A stretch of DNA of 64,000 nucleotides, taken from Parvularcula sp964556115 (GTDB lineage Bacteria > Pseudomonadota > Alphaproteobacteria > Caulobacterales > Parvularculaceae). A program made the position numbers and the translations under genes. Every line of letters starts with the position of its first letter. Position 1 is the first letter of the stretch. This document shows positions 42,544-51,849 of the stretch, piece after piece. The DNA lies in assembly GCA_964556115.1 (NCBI GenBank), contig CAZKVC010000006.1, positions 133,114-197,113 on the forward strand. The letters are read 5' to 3'. The notes under the pieces were generated by a model that worked only from the letters and a program-made list of their open reading frames with translations, was not told the origin of the DNA and did not search any database.

Positions 42544-42589
42544 GAGGCGGGCCAGCCGATAGGCAAGATGTCATTGATACGTGATAATG

Positions 42590-43612
42590 TTAAGCCTTGC
42601 TTAGATCTTCGTGGACGGGATCCGCACCCTCGTCGCGTGTGCGCCCCAGTTCGTCGGCAACCCGCGCACCGCGCTTGCCCATCGGCTTGGGCCGTCCGGT
42701 GGTGGAGTCCTGCGCCGTCTGGTGTTCGGTTTCGGCGTTCAGCTTGGCGCCGATCAGGATCATCAACGATGTCAGCCACAGCCAGGTCTGCAGCAGGATG
42801 ATCGCGCCGAAGGCCCCGTAGGTGCCGCTGTAGTCGGTGATGTTCGACGCCCAGTAGGAAATGCCGAAGGACGCCAGAAGCCACAGGAGCGCGGCAACCA
42901 CCGCGCCGTGGCTGACCCAGCGGAACTGGGGCGCGCTGCGGGAGGGACCGTAGCGGTAGAGGATCGAGCAGGCAAAGACGAAGCCAAGGAAAAGAACCGG
43001 CCAGCGGACATAGTTGATAGCGGCTTCCGCCTTCAGCCCCAGTTCCAGCGAAGAGACGATCGCAGGAAGGCCGAGGACGAGGACCAGGACAAAAACCATC
43101 GCCACAAGACCGGCGAGGGTGAAGGCAAGGCCGAGGAGGTTGATGATGAGAAGGTTGCGCTTCTCGCGCTCGCCATAAGCCACGTTAAGGGCCTGGAACA
43201 TCGACTTCACCGCCCGCCCCGCGCCGAAAAGGGCCAGGAACAGGCTGAGAAAGCCGACAAGCGAAAGCCCGCCGCTTCCTGCTGCAGCGACCCGGCCCAT
43301 CTCCTTGTAGAGAAACTCGGCGGCCAGGGGCGGAAGGGCATCGGCAAGAGCCCTTGCATCGTCGGCCGCCTTGGCGGGATCGGAGACGAGCCCGTAGATC
43401 GTCACGAAAAGAACGATGCCGGGGAAGATGGCGAGAAGGGTGTAATAAGCAACGCCTGCGGCCACGAGGCTGATCTGGTCGTCGAGAAAGCTCTTCCAGA
43501 ACCTCAGGAGGACATCGAGCCATCCCTTGAACGGGATCTCGCTGGGCCAGACGGCCTTGCGGCCCCTGCCTTCTTTCAGGTCGAGACCTTTCAATTCCGG
43601 AGTTTTCTCCAT
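42590..43612 (-). CDS. YihY/BrkB family inner-membrane protein
   Basis: 340-aa polytopic membrane protein. The family core LVAAGVAYYTLLAIFPGIVLFVTIYGLV (near the first helix) and the later GTYGAFGAIILLQTWLWLTSLMILIGAKLNAETEHQT are diagnostic. About six helices are expected, with a basic hydrophilic tail. The family was once called ribonuclease BN, but that activity is not supported. It may be a transporter or lipid-related protein. I start it at the ATG 43612. A TTG 30 nt upstream is possible. Confidence 0.88.
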   Translation of the reverse strand: MEKTPELKGLDLKEGRGRKAVWPSEIPFKGWLDVLLRFWKSFLDDQISLVAAGVAYYTLLAIFPGIVLFVTIYGLVSDPAKAADDARALADALPPLAAEFLYKEMGRVAAAGSGGLSLVGFLSLFLALFGAGRAVKSMFQALNVAYGEREKRNLLIINLLGLAFTLAGLVAMVFVLVLVLGLPAIVSSLELGLKAEAAINYVRWPVLFLGFVFACSILYRYGPSRSAPQFRWVSHGAVVAALLWLLASFGISYWASNITDYSGTYGAFGAIILLQTWLWLTSLMILIGAKLNAETEHQTAQDSTTGRPKPMGKRGARVADELGRTRDEGADPVHEDLSKA

Positions 43613-43734
43613 GCCTGCACGAACGTCCCCTTTATCCGCCAAGTTCCGCCGAGATAAAGCGTAACGGGCCTTGCCTTTTGAGGAAGGAAAGGTTAGCCGC
43701 CGCCCCTTGCAAATTCTTCCCGGCGGGCCGGACC

Positions 43735-43953
43735 ATGAAAAAAGACACGCATCCTGACTACCACTTCATCACCGTCACCATGACCGACGGTTCGACCTTT
43801 CAGACGCGCTCCACCTACGGGTCGGAAGGTGCGACCTTGAACCTCGACATCGACCCGTCGAGCCACCCTGCATGGACCGGTGGTCCGCAGCGTGTCTCCG
43901 ACAAGGGCCGGGTCTCCAAGTTCAAGAACAAGTTCGGCAATTTCGGCATCTAG
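43735..43953 (+). CDS. rpmE: 50S ribosomal protein L31
   Basis: 72 aa beginning MKKDTHPDYHFITVTMTDGS, with LDIDPSSHPAWTGG near the end, typical of L31. The zinc-binding cysteines of the C+ form are absent, so this is a C-minus type. A terminator-like hairpin follows. Upstream is the divergent BrkB-like gene. Confidence 0.96.
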   Translation: MKKDTHPDYHFITVTMTDGSTFQTRSTYGSEGATLNLDIDPSSHPAWTGGPQRVSDKGRVSKFKNKFGNFGI

Positions 43954-43959
43954 GCTTCC

Positions 43960-43987
43960 GGGCCGGGCTGCCGGCCCTCGGGCTTTT
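43960..43987 (+). terminator. Probable terminator after rpmE
   Basis: GGGCCGG (43960-43966) pairs with CCGGCCC (43971-43977) across GCTG, followed by TCGGGCTTTT. The T-run is short and slightly displaced, so efficiency is uncertain. Confidence 0.6.
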
Positions 43988-44018
43988 CGCCAACTGATTG
44001 ATCGCGACCGGGGCTGCC

Positions 44019-45395
44019 ATGGCGGAGAATACCATCCGTCCGGCCACCTTGCGTTCCGCCTTTGCCATCGCTTGGCCTGCGAGCCTTGCTGCCGTGGTCA
44101 CGCCTGTCCTGGGCCTCACCGATACGGCCGTCCTCGCGCGCGGGGCGGACAACGGCGCCTTGGCCGGGGCGGCGCTGGCAGGCGCGGTCTTCTCGCTTCT
44201 CTACTGGACCTTCGGCTTCCTGCGGATGAGCTTGTCGGGGCTCAGCGCTCAAGCTCTCGGCAGGAACAACGAGGAGGAACTGCGTGCCCATCTGGCACGC
44301 GGGGTGCTGATCGGCGGCGCCATCGGCTTCGTTCTACTTTTGCTGTCCGTCCCCATCATCCGCCTTGCGGAATGGGCACTGGTCGACAGCTCCAACGCCT
44401 CTCCCGAAGCAGGCGCGGCCATGCGCAGCTATATCGGCGTCCGTATCCTCGCCGCGCCATTCGCGCTGATGACCACCGCGATCCTCGGCTGGTTGAGCGG
44501 TCAGGGCCGCACGCGGCTTCTCATGGTGGTGACGATCGGTACCGCGACGGTCAATGCGGGTCTCAGCGTTCTCTTCGTTCTCGGCCTCGATGGCGGCATC
44601 CGCGGGCTTGCGGCAGCCACGGCGCTTGCCGAACTTTCGGGCGCCCTTCTCGGCGCCGCCGCCGTGTTGCTGATCGTCAGGCAGCGCGGCGGCGTTTCAG
44701 CGTCCTGGTCGAAGGAGGCGCTCCGGCGCGGCTGGGGCGCGGTCCTGCGCCTCAACCGGGACATCTTTATCCGCACGGCGATCCTCACCAGCGTCATCGC
44801 CAGCTTCACCCGGCTCGGCGCCGGCTTCGACGATGTGACGGTGGCGGCGAACCAGGTGCTCCTGAACCTCCTCCTCGCCGTGACCCTTCTTCTCGACGGC
44901 ACGGCCATCGCGGCTGAGGCTTTTGTCGGCCAGGCTCTCGGTGCTGCCAAAGGGCGCGAGCGTCTCTTCAAGGCAGCCTGGCAAACGACGTCAGCTCTCG
45001 CCGGCGGCCTCGCCGTGATCCTCAGCCTTGCCCTCCTTCTCGCCGGCGAACCGATCCTCTCGAGCCTGATCGGCGATGGGCCAGGCAACGAACAGCTCCT
45101 TGGCGAAGCCCTGCGCTTCCTGCCCTGGGTGGTCGCCGCGCCGCTCGCCGTGGCCACCGCGTTCCAGCTGGACGGCATCTATATCGGCGCAACGAGGGGC
45201 CCGGCTCTTCGCAACAGCATGGTGGCTGCCGGGCTCGTCTATGTCGCCGGGGTCATGTTGCTCGTCGGGTCTATGGGTAATCACGGATTGTGGGCGGCGC
45301 TGATCGGCTTCATGTTGGCGCGAGGCATCGGTCTTCTGGCGCTGTGGCCGGGCTTTGCACGTTTGCTCGCACGGTCTCAAACTGCGGCCTCGTAG
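44019..45395 (+). CDS. MATE family efflux transporter (DinF-like)
   Basis: 458-aa inner-membrane protein with twelve predicted helices in two related bundles (SAFAIAWPASLAAVVTPVLGLTDTAVLA in the first, LRLNRDIFIRTAILTSVIASFTRLG near the middle). It would export drugs or cations with H+ or Na+. The ATG at 44019 is preferred to an upstream TTG because the family start aligns there. It runs in the same direction as the cytochrome c maturation genes that follow after 61 nt but is probably unrelated in function. Confidence 0.88.
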   Translation: MAENTIRPATLRSAFAIAWPASLAAVVTPVLGLTDTAVLARGADNGALAGAALAGAVFSLLYWTFGFLRMSLSGLSAQALGRNNEEELRAHLARGVLIGGAIGFVLLLLSVPIIRLAEWALVDSSNASPEAGAAMRSYIGVRILAAPFALMTTAILGWLSGQGRTRLLMVVTIGTATVNAGLSVLFVLGLDGGIRGLAAATALAELSGALLGAAAVLLIVRQRGGVSASWSKEALRRGWGAVLRLNRDIFIRTAILTSVIASFTRLGAGFDDVTVAANQVLLNLLLAVTLLLDGTAIAAEAFVGQALGAAKGRERLFKAAWQTTSALAGGLAVILSLALLLAGEPILSSLIGDGPGNEQLLGEALRFLPWVVAAPLAVATAFQLDGIYIGATRGPALRNSMVAAGLVYVAGVMLLVGSMGNHGLWAALIGFMLARGIGLLALWPGFARLLARSQTAAS

Positions 45396-45456
45396 GATTG
45401 CGGCGGATTGTGCCAAGGTCTTGTTTATTGAAGCGGGAAGGACAAAACCCCTGACC

Positions 45457-46209
45457 ATGGCTGGTTGGCTGACCAAACTTGCAAATCCGGACGCCTTCAT
45501 GCGGCTCACCAAGCCGCTGATCCCGATTCTCGGCCTCGGCGCCCTCATCGCGATCGGCATCGGCGCTGCGTTCGGGCTCGTTTTTTCGCCTGAGGACATC
45601 CGGCAGGGCGAGAGCGTGCGCATCATGTATGTCCACGTCCCCGCGGCCTGGCTGGCGCTTCAGACCTATGCGCTGATCGCCGGGGCGAGCCTCGTCAGCT
45701 TCGTCTGGCGCCATCGGCTGGCCGACATCGCCGCGCGGGAAGCGGCGCCGATCGGGCTTCTCTTCACGGTCCTCGCCATCGTCACCGGCGGGCTGTGGGG
45801 CAAGGTGACCTGGGGCGTCTTCTGGGACTGGGACCCGCGCATGACCTCCATGCTGGTGCTGGTCTTCCTCTATCTGGGCTACATCGCGCTCTGGCAGCTC
45901 ATCGACAACGAGTGGTCCGCCGCCCGCTCCGCGGGGCTTCTTGCGATGCTGGGCGCGGTGAACCTCCCGATCATCAAGTTCTCGGTCGACTGGTGGGACA
46001 GCCTTCACCAGCCCGCCACGGTGATTCGCGAGGGCGGGCCGCGCATGCCCGCCTCGATGCTGACGCCGCTCCTTCTGATGGCGCTCGGCTACACGCTGCT
46101 CTTCGGCTTCGTCCTTCTGATGCGCACCCACACGGTTCTCGCCGACCGCCGTGGCCAACGGGCCGCGCCCAGCGTCTCGCGGGTCACCCTCGAAAAGCAG
46201 GAGGCCTGA
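45457..46209 (+). CDS. ccmC: Heme exporter protein CcmC
   Basis: 250-aa inner-membrane protein of system I cytochrome c maturation. It holds heme on its outer face for transfer to CcmE. The tryptophan-rich heme-handling domain VTWGVFWDWDPRMTS is present, with VHVPAAWLALQTY before it (His for heme) and DWWDSLHQPATV after (second His). Six helices are expected. The start is the ATG 45457. ccmD and ccmE follow with gaps of 2 and 1 nt. ccmA and ccmB, the ABC part, are not in the window. Confidence 0.95.
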   Translation: MAGWLTKLANPDAFMRLTKPLIPILGLGALIAIGIGAAFGLVFSPEDIRQGESVRIMYVHVPAAWLALQTYALIAGASLVSFVWRHRLADIAAREAAPIGLLFTVLAIVTGGLWGKVTWGVFWDWDPRMTSMLVLVFLYLGYIALWQLIDNEWSAARSAGLLAMLGAVNLPIIKFSVDWWDSLHQPATVIREGGPRMPASMLTPLLLMALGYTLLFGFVLLMRTHTVLADRRGQRAAPSVSRVTLEKQEA

Positions 46210-46211
46210 CG

Positions 46212-46322
46212 ATGCAGCCTGACATGGGCCCCTATATCGCCCTCGCCTGGGCCGCGAGCGGCCTTACCCTCGGCGGCTACACGCTCTTTGCGTGGCTGCG
46301 CTTCAGACAAAGGCAGCGCTGA
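46212..46322 (+). CDS. ccmD: Heme exporter protein CcmD
   Basis: 36-aa single-helix protein: MQPDMGPYIALAWAASG, then the membrane helix, ending in a basic FRQRQR tail. This is the normal plan of CcmD, which helps the CcmABC complex release holo-CcmE. It fits exactly between ccmC and ccmE. Confidence 0.9.
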   Translation: MQPDMGPYIALAWAASGLTLGGYTLFAWLRFRQRQR

Positions 46323-46323
46323 C

Positions 46324-46773
46324 ATGGCCAGCCCCTTCGAAAAACGCCGCCGGCGCAGTCTCTTCCTGACCCTGGTCCTGCCAGCTTTCGCCTTGGCAGT
46401 CGGGCTTTCCCTGGTGGCAATTTCGCAGACTCAGGTCTACGCCTACGCCCCATCGACCCTGCCCGCGCCGCAGGAGCTCGGGAGCCGCGAAGTGCGGCTC
46501 GCCGGTCTCGTCGCGGTGGGCAGCATGACCACAGGGGCAGAGGACATCGTGCAATTCGCGATCACCGACGGCATGGCCGAAGTGCCTGTGACCTTCGCGG
46601 GGATCCTTCCATCGCTGGTGGAGGAGAACGAGGGCGTGATTGCACAGGGACATCTGGGGGCGGACGGCACATTCAGGGCCGAAAACGTTCTGGCGCGCCA
46701 CGACGAGAATTACGAGGCGCCGGAAGTCACCAAAGCTCTGCGCGAAGCGACGGAGCAAGGAACTGACCGCTAA
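46324..46773 (+). CDS. ccmE: Cytochrome c-type biogenesis heme chaperone CcmE
   Basis: 149-aa periplasmic chaperone anchored by one N-terminal helix (about 11-33, after KRRRRS). The heme-attachment motif VLARHDENY contains His126 and Tyr130. The middle is an OB-fold beta barrel with VRLAGLVAVGSM and VPVTFAGILP. It takes heme from CcmC and gives it to the CcmF-CcmH ligase, which lies elsewhere. Confidence 0.95.
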   Translation: MASPFEKRRRRSLFLTLVLPAFALAVGLSLVAISQTQVYAYAPSTLPAPQELGSREVRLAGLVAVGSMTTGAEDIVQFAITDGMAEVPVTFAGILPSLVEENEGVIAQGHLGADGTFRAENVLARHDENYEAPEVTKALREATEQGTDR

Positions 46774-46792
46774 AACCCCGAACCTGGTCCAG

Positions 46793-48076
46793 ATGCCACG
46801 CTTCTGGATGCTCTTCGGTGCGCAGACCTTCGGCGCCTTTGCCGATAACTGCCTCCGCAACGCTGCCATTGTCGCCATCATCGCCGCCGCTTCGGTGGGC
46901 CGGGGCGAGCCTTTCTACTTCTTCGGTGATCTTGCCAACGAGGCCGGCACCATCGTGTCGATCGGCTTCACGCTGCCCATCTTTCTCTTCGCCATGCTGT
47001 CAGGACAGATGGCCGACAGGCTTCCCCGCCACGTCATGGCGCGGCGGCTGAAGTTCCTCGAGCTTCTCCTGATGTCCCTCGCGGCGCTGTGGTTCTTTCT
47101 CGGACAGGCGCTGCCGCTGGTCCTGACCCTTGCCGTGATGGGGGCGCAGACCGCCTTCTTCCAGCCCGTCCGCTTTGCGCTGATGCCGCAATATTTCCCG
47201 CCTGAGCGCCTCGCCCGGGCGAACGGCATCATGCAGGCGGGTACGTTCATCGCCATCGTGACGGGGCTTGGCCTCGGCGGCTATTTCTTCGAGGTCCAGA
47301 ACGGCCGCACCATCGTCAGCGCCATGCTGATCGGCGCCGCCATCCTCGGCGCGCTCCTTGCGGCCAAGCTGCCCCCCGCCCCCGCGCCGGGGAACGAGAA
47401 GGTCAACTGGAACCTCCCCTACGTTGCCTGGCGCTACACCAAGGAGGCGTCGAAGACCCCGGGCGTCCTCTGGCCGATCCTCGCCAATGGCTATTTCTGG
47501 CTCGTCGGCGCGCTGCTTCTGGCGCACATGCCGATCTTCATGCGCGATCAGCTTGGCGGGACCAATCAGGACTACGCGCTTCTCAACGCCTTCTTCGCGC
47601 TCGGTGCAGGCATCGGCTCGATCATCGCAGGCGTTCTCGCCTCGCGCCTCGACAACCCCAAGAAGATGAGCGCGGTCGCGCTTCTTGTCGGGATGGTGGC
47701 TCTCATCGGGGTCTACTGGTACACCCGCACGCCCTTTGTCGGCGCGTTCAACCTCTTCGGCCCGGAGGGCTATCCGCTTCTCGTCCTGTTCGTGATTTCC
47801 TCGGCCGCGAACGGTGTCTTCGCCGTGCCGATGCTGGCGAGCTTTCAGGCCAACGCGCCCAAGGCCGTCAGCGCGCGCATCATGGGCGTGGCCAACATGA
47901 CCAACGGCCTCTTCGCCACGATCGGCGCCATCCTCGCGTCGGTCTTCCGGAACATGGGGGTCGATCCGGCCGAGATGTTCCTGGTTCTGACGGCCATGAG
48001 CGGCATCGTCTTCGCCATCATGGTCTGGCGCTTCCGCAAGTTCCACGGCGCCCATCTGGGCCCGCAAGGGGTATGA
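46793..48076 (+). CDS. MFS transporter (LplT/Aas-associated type)
   Basis: 427-aa twelve-helix transporter. The opening MPRFWMLFGAQTFGAFADNCLRNAAI and the following LPIFLFAMLSGQMADRL match the MFS group that moves lysophospholipids or accompanies acyltransferases. The exact substrate is unknown. The ATG at 46793 has only a weak ribosome site, and a CTG start at 46763 behind GGAGCAAGGAA, overlapping ccmE, is an alternative. It follows ccmE by 19 nt and might be transcribed with it. Confidence 0.85.
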   Translation: MPRFWMLFGAQTFGAFADNCLRNAAIVAIIAAASVGRGEPFYFFGDLANEAGTIVSIGFTLPIFLFAMLSGQMADRLPRHVMARRLKFLELLLMSLAALWFFLGQALPLVLTLAVMGAQTAFFQPVRFALMPQYFPPERLARANGIMQAGTFIAIVTGLGLGGYFFEVQNGRTIVSAMLIGAAILGALLAAKLPPAPAPGNEKVNWNLPYVAWRYTKEASKTPGVLWPILANGYFWLVGALLLAHMPIFMRDQLGGTNQDYALLNAFFALGAGIGSIIAGVLASRLDNPKKMSAVALLVGMVALIGVYWYTRTPFVGAFNLFGPEGYPLLVLFVISSAANGVFAVPMLASFQANAPKAVSARIMGVANMTNGLFATIGAILASVFRNMGVDPAEMFLVLTAMSGIVFAIMVWRFRKFHGAHLGPQGV

Positions 48077-48098
48077 AAAAGGCGGCCCCGGGGCCGCC
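48076..48098 (-). terminator. Terminator of the sulfoquinovose-synthase-like gene
   Basis: GGCGGCCCC pairs with GGGGCCGCC (48081-48098). On the minus strand it is followed by five Ts (48080-48076). The opposite strand has only CTTTC, so the element serves mainly the leftward gene but may act both ways between the convergent genes. Confidence 0.8.
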
Positions 48099-48127
48099 CT
48101 TTCAATCGCCGAGTGGTGGTTGGGCGG

Positions 48128-49318
48128 TCAGCCGACAGCCTTGTCGTTACCGTCCACCGAGTTCCAGAGCGACGCGCAGGGAATGCGGCGGGTGTCGCAG
48201 CGGTCGGCATATTTCTTCGCGATCTCGGTGACTTCCTCGAACAGGCCTTCTTCCAGGGTGATCGGGTCGAGGCCGAGGTCGATGAAGGTCTTGTTCTCGA
48301 CGTGAAGGTCGTTCTCGTCCGCCTCATTGCGCGGGTTCGGGACCATGTCGATCTCGGCGCCGGTCATGTCGGCGATCATCTTGGCGAGGTCGCGTACGCG
48401 GTGGGTCTCGATCATCTGGTTCATGATCTGCACCCGGCTGCCGCTTTCCGGCGGGTTCATGACCGCCAGCTCGACACAGCGCACCGTATCCTGGATGTGG
48501 ATGAAGGCCCGGGTCTGCCCGCCGGTCCCGTGGACGGTCAGCGGATAGCCGATGGCTGCCTGCATCAGGAAGCGGTTGAGGACCGTGCCGTAGTCACCGT
48601 CATAGTCGAAGCGGTTGATCAGCGCCTCGTCCTTGCGGGTCTCTTCGGTCTGGGTACCCCAGACGATGCCCTGGTGGAGGTCCGTGATCCGCAGCTTGTC
48701 GTTCTTCGCGTAGTACTGGAAGAACAGGGCGTCCTGGGTCTTGGTCATGTGATAGATCGAGCCCGGGTTCGCCGGGTAGAGGATGTCCTGCTCGACCTCC
48801 CCGTTCTCACCGGCGTCGACCTTCACCTTCAGATAGCCCTCGGGGATCTTCATGCCGGCCGTGCCGTAGCCGTAAACGCCCATGGTGCCGAGGTGGACGA
48901 CATGAGTGTCGATCCCGGCTTCCACAATCGCCGCCAGCACGTTGTGGGTGGCGTTCAGATTGTTGTCGACGGTGTAGCGCTTGTGAGCCGCGGACTTCAT
49001 CGAATAGGGCGCGGCGCGCTGCTCGGCGAAGTGCACGACAGCGTCGGGCCGGTAAGAGCTCAGAAGCTCGCGGAACGCGTCATAATCCTTCGCGACATCG
49101 AGAATGCGCGCTTCGATCTTGTTGTTCGAAACACGCTCCCAAGCAGCCAGCCGGTCGGTCAGTGGCGCGATCGGGGTCAGGGATTGGACCTCGAGCTCCA
49201 CGTCGATTTTCCTGCGCGAAAGGTTGTCCACGATCATCACATCGTGGCCACGCGCGGACAGGTGGAGTGCGGTCGGCCAGCCGCAAAAGCCGTCGCCGCC
49301 GAGGATCATCAACTTCAT
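48128..49318 (-). CDS. UDP-sulfoquinovose synthase-like NAD-dependent epimerase
   Basis: 396-aa extended short-chain dehydrogenase closely resembling plant SQD1 and bacterial SqdB, which makes UDP-sulfoquinovose from UDP-glucose and sulfite. Signatures are GGDGFCGWPTALHL (7-20), VVHFAEQRAAPYSM (94-107), the active-site Thr145 in LGTMGVYG, and the catalytic Tyr189/Lys193 pair in IYHMTK. ITDLHQGIVWGTQT is also SQD1-like. The ATG at 49318 has AAGG 8 nt upstream. The gene follows the sugar transferase gene by 122 nt. Other epimerase functions cannot be excluded, but the motif set is specific. Confidence 0.85.
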   Translation of the reverse strand: MKLMILGGDGFCGWPTALHLSARGHDVMIVDNLSRRKIDVELEVQSLTPIAPLTDRLAAWERVSNNKIEARILDVAKDYDAFRELLSSYRPDAVVHFAEQRAAPYSMKSAAHKRYTVDNNLNATHNVLAAIVEAGIDTHVVHLGTMGVYGYGTAGMKIPEGYLKVKVDAGENGEVEQDILYPANPGSIYHMTKTQDALFFQYYAKNDKLRITDLHQGIVWGTQTEETRKDEALINRFDYDGDYGTVLNRFLMQAAIGYPLTVHGTGGQTRAFIHIQDTVRCVELAVMNPPESGSRVQIMNQMIETHRVRDLAKMIADMTGAEIDMVPNPRNEADENDLHVENKTFIDLGLDPITLEEGLFEEVTEIAKKYADRCDTRRIPCASLWNSVDGNDKAVG

Positions 49319-49440
49319 GAGAACGCCCTTGTCACAAGAATTTCGGGGGCTCTTAGGGACTGTGCTGCAACGCCGCAACGGCGGAGCGTAAATTCCTACG
49401 CCAACGCAACGTCACGCGCTTGGGGACGGACCGGCGCCAC

Positions 49441-50889
49441 TCAGTAGGCGTTCTCGGGCTTCGCCACGGCCTTGATCGTCAGGAACAGGATCCGGAGGTC
49501 GAAGAGGATCGTCCAGTTCTCAATGTAGCCCAAATCGTATGCCAGGCGTTTCTCCATGAGCTCCGGCTCGTTCGTTTCGCCGCGGAAGCCATTGACCTGC
49601 GCCCAGCCTGTCATGCCGGGTTTCACCTTATGGCGGGCGGCGTAGTCCTTGATGATCTTCGAATAATAGGCGTCGTGCTTGAGCGCGTGCGGACGCGGAC
49701 CGACGAGGCTCATATCGCCTTTGACGACATTGAAGAGCTGCGGCAGCTCATCGAGGGAGGTGCGGCGGAGGAACCGGCCGACCTTGGTGATGCGGTCATC
49801 GTCTTTCTTCGCCTGTTGAACGTCGTCGCCATCTTCCATGCAGCGCATCGAGCGGAACTTGATGATCGGGAAGATATCCCCGGCCATGCCCTGACGGCGC
49901 TGCACGAAGAAGACGGGTCCCGGGCTGTCGAGCTTCACGGCGATCGCGCAGAGAAGCATCACCGGCGAGAGGGCGAGGAGCAACAAGGTGCCGAGGATGC
50001 GGTCTTCCAGAACCTTGCTGAAGCTGCCCCAGCCGTCGATCGGGCGGCGTTGGACGCAATAGGTCGGGACCGATCCGATGGCGTCGACCCGGCCGCTCCT
50101 CTGTACCCAGAGCGGGTGAGGCCCGAGCGAGACATTCACGGGGAGACGCCTCAGCTGATCCAGAAGATTCGAGAAGCTGTCATCGGCATCGTCCCCCATG
50201 GGCGCGACGATGATGTCGTCGATCATCCCGCCTTCAACAAGGTCTTGAAGGGTCTGGAACTCCGGCATCTCCGGCGACTGCAGCTTGCCGGGGTCGATCA
50301 TCCGGACGACCTCGACACTGCTTTCCGTCCGGCTCGAGCGCTCGGCGAGGAAGTTCGTCCGGCTCGCGGCTCCGACGAAGACCACCCGACGGGAGAGCAG
50401 CCCGCCCCTCACCGACAGTCGACGCAGGACCATGGCGACGGCGAAACGGGTGACCACAAGACCCCCGGCAGCGAAGACCGCCCAGAAGATCAGCCAGCCG
50501 CGCGAGAGAAGTTGCGTCAGGCCCAGCGAATAACAGGCAGCGATGAAGCTGAGGAGGATGAGCGCAAACCGCCAGACGACGCCGCGCACCGTGCCCCACG
50601 GGTCGAGCATCTGGTCGAAACGGAAATATCCGCCCTGCCGCAGCGCCTCGATATAGATGAGGCTTGTCAGGAACCCGGCGGAGATCAGCACGACGCTGTT
50701 CGTTGCGATCAGGAAGCCATCTGGAAGCTGGGTCAGTGTGGCGAAAGGCGTCGCCGCCGCGGCGGCGAGGGTCACCACCGCGACCTGCACCGTCGCCACG
50801 ATATCCGAACACACCTCGCGCGAGATACCATGGCGCTTGCGCCGATGGTGGTCCGTCGCCTTGTCCGGTGTGGTGATCGACATGGACAA
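49441..50889 (-). CDS. Polyprenyl-phosphate sugar phosphotransferase (exopolysaccharide initiation)
   Basis: 482-aa membrane enzyme of the WcaJ/ExoY-like family. It transfers a hexose-1-phosphate from a nucleotide sugar to undecaprenyl phosphate and so starts a polysaccharide repeat unit. Residues about 20-130 hold four or five helices, followed by a CoA-binding-like domain (RRVVFVGAASRTNFLAER). From about 280 comes a helix and the catalytic domain with FFVQRRQGMAG, IKFRSM, VGRFLRRTSLDELPQLFNV and MSLVGPRPH. It starts leftward away from cysQ. Polymerase and export genes are not in the window. Confidence 0.9.
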   Translation of the reverse strand: MSMSITTPDKATDHHRRKRHGISREVCSDIVATVQVAVVTLAAAAATPFATLTQLPDGFLIATNSVVLISAGFLTSLIYIEALRQGGYFRFDQMLDPWGTVRGVVWRFALILLSFIAACYSLGLTQLLSRGWLIFWAVFAAGGLVVTRFAVAMVLRRLSVRGGLLSRRVVFVGAASRTNFLAERSSRTESSVEVVRMIDPGKLQSPEMPEFQTLQDLVEGGMIDDIIVAPMGDDADDSFSNLLDQLRRLPVNVSLGPHPLWVQRSGRVDAIGSVPTYCVQRRPIDGWGSFSKVLEDRILGTLLLLALSPVMLLCAIAVKLDSPGPVFFVQRRQGMAGDIFPIIKFRSMRCMEDGDDVQQAKKDDDRITKVGRFLRRTSLDELPQLFNVVKGDMSLVGPRPHALKHDAYYSKIIKDYAARHKVKPGMTGWAQVNGFRGETNEPELMEKRLAYDLGYIENWTILFDLRILFLTIKAVAKPENAY

Positions 50890-51048
50890 TTACGCCCCTT
50901 CCCCGCCTTTCGGCTGCTGACAGGACTGCCTTCTGACACGTCCGGAAGCAAGCTTCATGCCTCCGTGAAAGAAGATTGAAAGCCGTTCCTTGCAGCTAAG
51001 ACATCAACACGCCAAAGCCCGTTTGATCGCCAAGGAAACCGTCCCTCT

Positions 51049-51849
51049 ATGACAAAGCCCTACGAAGCCATGGTCGCTGCCGCGCTGGAAGCCAGCGAAG
51101 TGGTGCTGCGCCACTACCGAGCCGGCGTCGAAGCGATCGACAAGGACGACGGATCGCCGGTGACGTTGGCGGATCAGGAGGCCGAGGAGGCGATCATCGC
51201 CCATCTCGCCCAGGAAGCACCCGACATTCCGGTGATCGGTGAGGAAAGCGTCGCGGCTGGCAGGATCCCAGGCATCGGTGCGCGGTTCTTTCTGGTCGAT
51301 CCTCTTGACGGAACAAAGGAATTCATCCGGGGAACCGGCGAATTCACGGTCAATATCGCGCTGATCGACGAAGGAATTCCCTTGGCTGGCGCCGTCACCG
51401 TCCCGGCCAAGGGCCTCGTCTATTTCGGCGCGCAGGACACCGGCGCCTGGCGGGCCTCATGCTTCTTCAAGGACGGTATCATTCCCGACGAGCGCACGAC
51501 TTTGGCCGTCAGGGATGTCCCCGCTGAAGGCAGCATAGCCATGGCGTCGCGCTCTCATGGGTCGCCCGCCACCCGGGCTTTCCTCGAAGAGCTTGGGGTC
51601 GGGACCACAATGCCCGCCGGTTCCTCGCTCAAATTTTGCGCCATCGCCGAGGGCGAAGCGGATTTCTATCCGCGCCTCGGCCGGACCATGGAGTGGGACA
51701 CGGCCGCCGCTCACGCAGTGTTGAAGGCCGCCGGTGGCGAGGTCTACGCGCTTGGCGACGACAATCAGCGTCTCGGACCGCTGAAATACGGCAAGACGGA
51801 GCGCGGCTTCGACAATCCGCACTTCCTCGCCGTCGGGCGCGAGAGATGA
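51049..51849 (+). CDS. cysQ: 3'(2'),5'-bisphosphate nucleotidase CysQ
   Basis: 266-aa phosphatase that removes 3'-phosphoadenosine 5'-phosphate, a by-product of sulfate assimilation. Mg2+-site motifs are EESV (about 64-67), DPLDGTKEFI (about 84-93) and the C-terminal EWDTAAAHAVLKAAGG, with ASRSHG in between. DGTKEF is the variant characteristic of CysQ rather than SuhB. Its stop overlaps queG by 4 nt. Intergenic space of 159 nt separates it from the divergent sugar transferase gene. Confidence 0.93.
   Translation: MTKPYEAMVAAALEASEVVLRHYRAGVEAIDKDDGSPVTLADQEAEEAIIAHLAQEAPDIPVIGEESVAAGRIPGIGARFFLVDPLDGTKEFIRGTGEFTVNIALIDEGIPLAGAVTVPAKGLVYFGAQDTGAWRASCFFKDGIIPDERTTLAVRDVPAEGSIAMASRSHGSPATRAFLEELGVGTTMPAGSSLKFCAIAEGEADFYPRLGRTMEWDTAAAHAVLKAAGGEVYALGDDNQRLGPLKYGKTERGFDNPHFLAVGRER

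Noticed and set aside
42590..43612. Ribonuclease BN
   Set aside because: An old label of the YihY/BrkB family. The sequence is an integral membrane protein without nuclease motifs.
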